A stretch of 39,596 nucleotides of DNA from Candidatus Daviesbacteria bacterium (GTDB taxonomy: Bacteria; Patescibacteriota; Microgenomatia; Daviesbacterales; UBA10151). How positions within the stretch are numbered: position 1 is the first letter of the stretch; every line of letters starts with the position of its first letter. The notes beneath the pieces are model-generated. The model searched no databases. It was given only the letters and a program-made list of their open reading frames with translations, and was not told the DNA's origin. The stretch spans positions 1-39,596 of the forward strand of contig JACQIX010000012.1 of assembly GCA_016198275.1 (NCBI GenBank). Reading direction: 5' to 3'. Positions 35,827-39,596 of this stretch are shown here, in pieces. Both the position numbers and the translations under genes were made by a program.

Positions 35827-37848
35827 TTAATCCGGCATCACTTTGGATGCCAAACTTTCCAATTTTGCCTGCAATTTAGGGTATTTGTCAAGCATGGGAT
35901 CTGAGATAAGTAAATTTTTGGCCAATATCCTAGTTTTTTCCACTAAAGCAATATCGTAAAAAGAAGCTATTTTAAATTCGAATCTGCCTGATTGCTTAAC
36001 CCCAAAAACTTCTCCCCCGCCCCTGATTTTTAGATCCAACTCAGCCAGTTTTAGCCCGTCAAAAGTAACTACCAAATATTTTAACCTTCTTCTGTCAACG
36101 TTAGATGCAACAGAAGTATAAAGTAGACAATAGGACTCTTTTGTTCCTCTGCCTACCCTGCCTCTTAACTGATGGAGCTGAGATAAACCAAATCTTTCAG
36201 CCCCTTCTATGACAATAATGGTGGCATTAGGTATATCCATACCTACTTCCACTACAGAAGTGGATATTAAAATTTGCATTTTTCCTGATTGGAAATCCTT
36301 TAGCACCTGCTCTTTTTCCCGGGATTTCATCCTGCCATGCAAAAGTCCCAGCTTGAGTTTAGGAAAGATTTTTTTAAGCTTTTCAAACTCTACTTTTGCA
36401 GCTTTTACAGTATTTAGGGTTTCAGATTCCTCGATCAGCGGGGTAATCACATAAACCTGATCCCCCTCTTTGACCTTTTTTTCAATAAATTTATAACTAT
36501 CCGCTCTTTTTTTCTCCGGCACCAGAAAGGTTAAGATTTTAGGACGGTTTTTTGGCAGCTCATCAATTATTGACAGGTCTAAATCCCCGTATAAAGTTAA
36601 AGCCACGGTTCTGGGGATGGGGGTAGCAGTCATGGTTAAAAAATGCGGCAGTTTGGCTTTTTTTCTAAGCAAGGTTCTTTGTTCTACTCCAAAACGTTGC
36701 TGCTCGTCGATGATAATTAGTCCAACATCGTCTGTGTTTAATTTGCCCTGTAGGAGGGCATGGGTGCCAATGATAATATCCGATTCTTTTGCTTTCTTCC
36801 TGCTTCCTGTATAAATTCCCACACTAATCCCCAGTGGCGCCAGCAGCTTGGAAACAGTTTCATAATGCTGAAATGCTAAAATTTCCGTAGGTGCCATAAA
36901 TAAGACCCGCAATCCGTTTTTGTAGGTCAGGAAAGCTATTATTGTGGCCACCACGGTTTTACCGGAGCCAACCTCTCCTTGTATTAGCCTATTCATTGGT
37001 TGATTTCTTTTCAAATCTTTAATAATTTCCTCTAAAGTTTTATTTTGTGATGAAGTTAATTTAAAGGGTAAGAGATTGACAAGAAGGTTTAAATCTTCAA
37101 TATTTATGTTTAATGGTTCAACTAGCGGTTTTTGACTCCATTCCAGCCTGGTTTTTTGGGTTTGGAGGGAAAGATAAAAAAGTTCATCAAAACCCAGCCT
37201 TTCTCTGGCTTTTTCTGCCTCTTTCCACATTTTAGGAAAGTGGATTTTCTCAATGGCCTGATTAAGTGGTAACATTTTATCTCTAATAGACTCAGGTAAA
37301 GGATCCTCAACTTCTTTTATAGTTTGAGGCAAAATTTGAGAAATTTTAGTCCTCAACCATTTCGAGGTTAACCCTCCTGTCTCAGGATAAATAGGGACCA
37401 ATCTTCCTGTATGTAAGTTGGTAGATGGCGGTTGAGGGCTGGTAATTTGAATTTTTTCCCATTTTGGCATAATAATGGACAGCCTGTTTTTATACTTGGT
37501 GAGCTTGCCAGCGACCTGCAGCTTGTCACCAGTTACTATTTGTTTTGTTAACCAGCCCTGGTTAAACCAGGTTAATTCAATTGGTGAGGTGCCGTCATTA
37601 AAAATGGCTTGGGTCAGGATTTTTTTAGACCTGGTGTAGATATTTTTAATTGACCAAATTTCCCCTTGCAGGGTGACAAGTTGGCCAATGAGGGCATCTT
37701 TGACATTGACAGTTTGAGAAAAATCATCATAGCGGAAAGGAAAATGATAAATTAAATTTTCTATAGTAATTAAATTCAACCTATTCAATTTATATAACAG
37801 ATTGGGGCCAATGCCTGTCAGCTTTGAAAGTGGTGTTTTTAAATCCAT
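35827..37848 (-). CDS. recG: ATP-dependent DNA helicase RecG
   Basis: Branch-migrating helicase for stalled forks and recombination (673 residues, normal). The N-terminal helix-hairpin-helix-like LTGIGPNLLYKLNRL and wedge OB domain (about 60-150) are followed by Walker A QGEVGSGKTVVA, the DEQQ box IIDEQQRFGVEQR and motif III MTATPIPRT. Motifs V/VI follow: STSVVEVGMDIPNA and QLRGRVGRG. The C-terminal AELDLKIRGGGEVFGVKQSG is RecG-specific. Its ATG lies 6 nt after a TATAAT. Confidence 0.97.
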   Translation of the reverse strand: MDLKTPLSKLTGIGPNLLYKLNRLNLITIENLIYHFPFRYDDFSQTVNVKDALIGQLVTLQGEIWSIKNIYTRSKKILTQAIFNDGTSPIELTWFNQGWLTKQIVTGDKLQVAGKLTKYKNRLSIIMPKWEKIQITSPQPPSTNLHTGRLVPIYPETGGLTSKWLRTKISQILPQTIKEVEDPLPESIRDKMLPLNQAIEKIHFPKMWKEAEKARERLGFDELFYLSLQTQKTRLEWSQKPLVEPLNINIEDLNLLVNLLPFKLTSSQNKTLEEIIKDLKRNQPMNRLIQGEVGSGKTVVATIIAFLTYKNGLRVLFMAPTEILAFQHYETVSKLLAPLGISVGIYTGSRKKAKESDIIIGTHALLQGKLNTDDVGLIIIDEQQRFGVEQRTLLRKKAKLPHFLTMTATPIPRTVALTLYGDLDLSIIDELPKNRPKILTFLVPEKKRADSYKFIEKKVKEGDQVYVITPLIEESETLNTVKAAKVEFEKLKKIFPKLKLGLLHGRMKSREKEQVLKDFQSGKMQILISTSVVEVGMDIPNATIIVIEGAERFGLSQLHQLRGRVGRGTKESYCLLYTSVASNVDRRRLKYLVVTFDGLKLAELDLKIRGGGEVFGVKQSGRFEFKIASFYDIALVEKTRILAKNLLISDPMLDKYPKLQAKLESLASKVMPD

Positions 37849-37854
37849 ATGTGG

Positions 37855-37860
37855 ATTATA
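37855..37860 (-). promoter_or_regulatory. recG -10 box (leaderless)
   Basis: Perfect TATAAT on the minus strand, ending exactly 6 nt before the recG ATG. It lies just after the stop of the micropeptide gene. No clear -35. Confidence 0.5.
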
Positions 37861-37968
37861 CTACTGTAGGGTGGTTAGCAGCGGAAGGAAGGAAAAGATG
37901 ATAATTGCCACTCCGGCAATCACTGATAAAATAATCCAGAGAATTTTGAACTTTTTTGAATACATCAT
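37861..37968 (-). CDS. 35-residue single-helix membrane micropeptide
   Basis: The frame reads MMYSKKFKILWIILSVIAGV then AIIIFSFLPLLTTLQ and stops at TAG. A basic N terminus (YSKKFK) precedes one hydrophobic helix (about residues 9-31). The start ATG overlaps the tyrS stop TGA (ATGA), and a second ATG follows at once, so translation would be coupled to tyrS. It fills the tyrS-recG gap almost exactly and ends next to the recG -10. It is too short for usual gene callers. The function is unknown, and whether it is real depends on conservation. Confidence 0.5.
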   Translation of the reverse strand: MMYSKKFKILWIILSVIAGVAIIIFSFLPLLTTLQ

Positions 37969-39047
37969 AAATTAGGTATAGCTGATTTTCTTTTTGGATC
38001 TTCAAAATACTTTCTGGCAGGTTCTAATTTTTTAATTAACCATTCTGCCACAGCTATTTTCAAATCCTCGGGATGTAACCTTTTTTCTGCATAATCTTTT
38101 TCCAAATCCTCATAACTATTATAGATTATATCTCCTCCATGTTCTGCTTTGCGTTTAACTTGGAGACTTTGGTTGTCAACATAAAAAATCAGGTTTTTGA
38201 CCCAGTCTAAAATTGGGTTAAATTTCACTACTCCTTCCGGCGCATAAGCTTTGCTAATTTTTCTTTTTATTTCTTCAGGGGTATCATGGATATAAATTGC
38301 GCTTTCTGGTTTGGATTTGCTCATCTTTGCCGCTTCAAGGTCTAAAACTTGTTTACCTCTTTCGTCAGTTTTCAAAACAGGTTGAAGCAGGCCCTGCAAA
38401 AGGTGATGATGAATAGAAATTGGTTTTTTCTGATCTAAAGAGGAAGCAGCCTCTCTGGCAACTACATGCACATTTCTTTGGTCAGTGCCTGCATGAGCAA
38501 TATTAACACCTAAAGCAAAAATATCCGCAGACTGCATAGCCGGGTATACTAACATGGCAGTATCAGAAATTTCTGACTCTCTCCTACCCATGATAGTAGT
38601 GGACCTAAGCATTCTTGCTAAAGTTGTGGCTTTGGCGACTTTTATAACCATGGCCCAATAATTGTTGCCTAATTTTTCATAAAGTTCACTTCCTAACACA
38701 AAATTAATTTTATTAGGATCTGCCCCCGCGCAAAGAGCGCAAGCTTTTAAGGCCTCTTCAAAATAATCCCTGGCTACTCTTTTGGCAGTTTCTAAGGTGC
38801 CATCTAATTTTTTATTAAGCCAGGTATGCCAGTCAGCTAAAAGGATATTGATTTCTACTCCGGCATCTTGCAAATCTTTAATCTTTTGCATTGTAAATAC
38901 CCAACCTATATGGCCTTTTCCTGATATTTCAAAACCAATGTAATGTTTTAGATGAGTACCTGAGTCTATAAGATCTTTTAGTTCCTGCCCGGTTAATACT
39001 TCCTCCAGATTTTTAGTAATTAGATTGAATTTTTCATCTTTAGTCAT
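37965..39047 (-). CDS. tyrS: Tyrosyl-tRNA synthetase, archaeal/eukaryotic type
   Basis: Class I synthetase of 360 residues. HYIGFEISGKGHIGW holds the Tyr-binding Tyr and a HIGH variant (GHIGW). YPAMQSADI provides the Tyr/Gln/Asp triad of the tyrosine pocket, and GTDQRNVH and KMSKSKPESAIYIHDTPEEI (KMSKS loop) follow. The end, LHPEDLKIAVAEWLIKKLEP, matches the M. jannaschii-type C terminus. There is no C-terminal S4 domain, which typical bacterial TyrRS has, so this is the archaeal form. It is divergent from the gene at 39073 and shares a symmetric promoter with it. Confidence 0.92.
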   Translation of the reverse strand: MTKDEKFNLITKNLEEVLTGQELKDLIDSGTHLKHYIGFEISGKGHIGWVFTMQKIKDLQDAGVEINILLADWHTWLNKKLDGTLETAKRVARDYFEEALKACALCAGADPNKINFVLGSELYEKLGNNYWAMVIKVAKATTLARMLRSTTIMGRRESEISDTAMLVYPAMQSADIFALGVNIAHAGTDQRNVHVVAREAASSLDQKKPISIHHHLLQGLLQPVLKTDERGKQVLDLEAAKMSKSKPESAIYIHDTPEEIKRKISKAYAPEGVVKFNPILDWVKNLIFYVDNQSLQVKRKAEHGGDIIYNSYEDLEKDYAEKRLHPEDLKIAVAEWLIKKLEPARKYFEDPKRKSAIPNL

Positions 39048-39051
39048 TTAG

Positions 39052-39065
39052 TGATAATATTATCA
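39052..39065. promoter_or_regulatory. Palindromic divergent promoter of tyrS and the right-edge gene
   Basis: Perfect 14-bp palindrome TGATAATATTATCA in the 25-bp gap. Minus strand: TATTAT at 39059-39054, 6 nt before the tyrS ATG. Plus strand: TATTAT at 39058-39063, 9 nt before the ATG at 39073. It could also be an operator for a dimeric repressor. Confidence 0.5.
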
Positions 39066-39072
39066 TAGTGAA

Positions 39073-39596
39073 ATGATGAAAACATTAAATAATTTTTCTG
39101 CTGCTTTGGTTGCAGCTTACGATCAGACATCTGCCCAAAATCACGATAAGACCATTTCAGTTAATCCGGTGGTGGCAGAACTGGCCACCTGGTATGAAAA
39201 ATTCCGTACAGCCATCGATTACCGCGATGATGAAGTTATACTTCGCTCCACGATTGAAAGAATTTTAAAAAGAAGATTAATGTTAGGCGGAAAAGGAGTT
39301 TCAGTGGCCGCGCCGCTGATTCGGGAGTTAGTTTGGGCCCGTTATTTTCCCGATGCATCTATCCCCGAGTCAGTGGTGGAAAAAGTAGCCTGGGCAATTG
39401 ACCTTTATTTAAATTTAGAAAAGGAGGTAAATAGCAGGCATAGGATTAACCATGTAGTAGTTAATGAGTGGATGATGCATTTATTATCTTCGGAAATAGA
39501 GCATATTTTAAAGCCCAGTGACCCCAAAGATTTAATGAGCAATTTTATGTTCCGCATTTTCAAAAGTCAGGTCATTATTTCAGATGACAGTCAAGA
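39073..39596 (+). CDS. Hypothetical protein (5' part; continues beyond the window)
   Basis: The frame opens at ATGATG (39073 or 39076) and is still open at the window end, giving about 174 residues. It starts MMKTLNNFSAALVAAYDQTS and continues with charged helical segments (AIDYRDDEVILRSTIERIL, KVAWAIDLYLNLEKEVNS). No signal peptide, membrane helix or catalytic motif is visible; it looks soluble and alpha-helical. I do not recognise the family. It is transcribed divergently from tyrS out of a 25-bp shared gap. Confidence 0.7.
   Translation, partial: MMKTLNNFSAALVAAYDQTSAQNHDKTISVNPVVAELATWYEKFRTAIDYRDDEVILRSTIERILKRRLMLGGKGVSVAAPLIRELVWARYFPDASIPESVVEKVAWAIDLYLNLEKEVNSRHRINHVVVNEWMMHLLSSEIEHILKPSDPKDLMSNFMFRIFKSQVIISDDSQ

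Overview
The window reads as a compact, A+T-rich bacterial chromosome segment, most likely from the Candidate Phyla Radiation (Patescibacteria), with Microgenomates-like lineages as the best guess. The reasons are a small-genome style (overlapping convergent genes, 15-25 bp divergent gaps), a type IV pilus locus with many minor pilins and no secretin, an archaeal-type TyrRS without an S4 domain, rpsP-khpA-trmD without rimM, and an acyl-carrier-like gene that has lost its phosphopantetheine serine. TGA is used as a stop (for example pilT, tyrS, gyrB), so this is not a UGA-recoding lineage. I see no rRNA, tRNA, CRISPR, transposase or phage gene. Lineage is inference; no marker phylogeny could be run.

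Layout. 1-2285 (minus): a truncated secreted Pro/Cys-rich protein, a 523-residue membrane/coiled-coil protein of unknown role, and a 75-residue membrane protein downstream of gyrA. 2288-4732: gyrA. 4824-5996: an MFS transporter. 5993-14511: a peptidoglycan-precursor and housekeeping block with def, ddl, a membrane-anchored MurF-like ligase, an alpha/beta hydrolase, murD, murI, murC and a class-V aminotransferase. 14551-18472: gyrB carrying a 433-residue intein in its TOPRIM motif, and a DNA polymerase III delta-prime-like gene. 18563-32933 (plus): a continuous type IV pilus locus, pilB-pilT-pilC-pilin-pilD, eight further pilin-like or PilX-like genes, a 592-residue putative tip adhesin, then pilM-pilN-pilO. 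32917-39047 (minus): trmD, khpA, rpsP, rnc, an ACP-like gene, nusB, rpmF, recG, a 35-residue membrane micropeptide overlapping the tyrS stop, and tyrS. A conserved-looking unknown gene starts at 39073 and leaves the window.

How it works together. The Mur block provides D-Glu (MurI), D-Ala-D-Ala or a variant (Ddl) and several Mur ligase steps, implying the cell makes at least part of its own peptidoglycan. The pilus locus encodes two motor ATPases, the platform protein, prepilin peptidase, alignment proteins and a tip-like adhesin, so it could build a retractile attachment pilus. This fits a host-attached or scavenging lifestyle (inference).

Most notable signals: (1) a short palindromic DNA element inserted in frame in murC (twice), the delta-prime gene and, in degraded form, murF, encoding an LHPKG-type peptide; (2) -10 boxes placed 6-7 nt before the start codon of many genes, predicting leaderless mRNAs, with strong Shine-Dalgarno sequences seen mainly inside the pilin cluster; (3) three divergent gene pairs sharing one overlapping, near-symmetric -10 region; (4) a fossil ACP next to rnc; (5) the gyrB intein; (6) a pilin/beta-helix/jelly-roll adhesin fusion.
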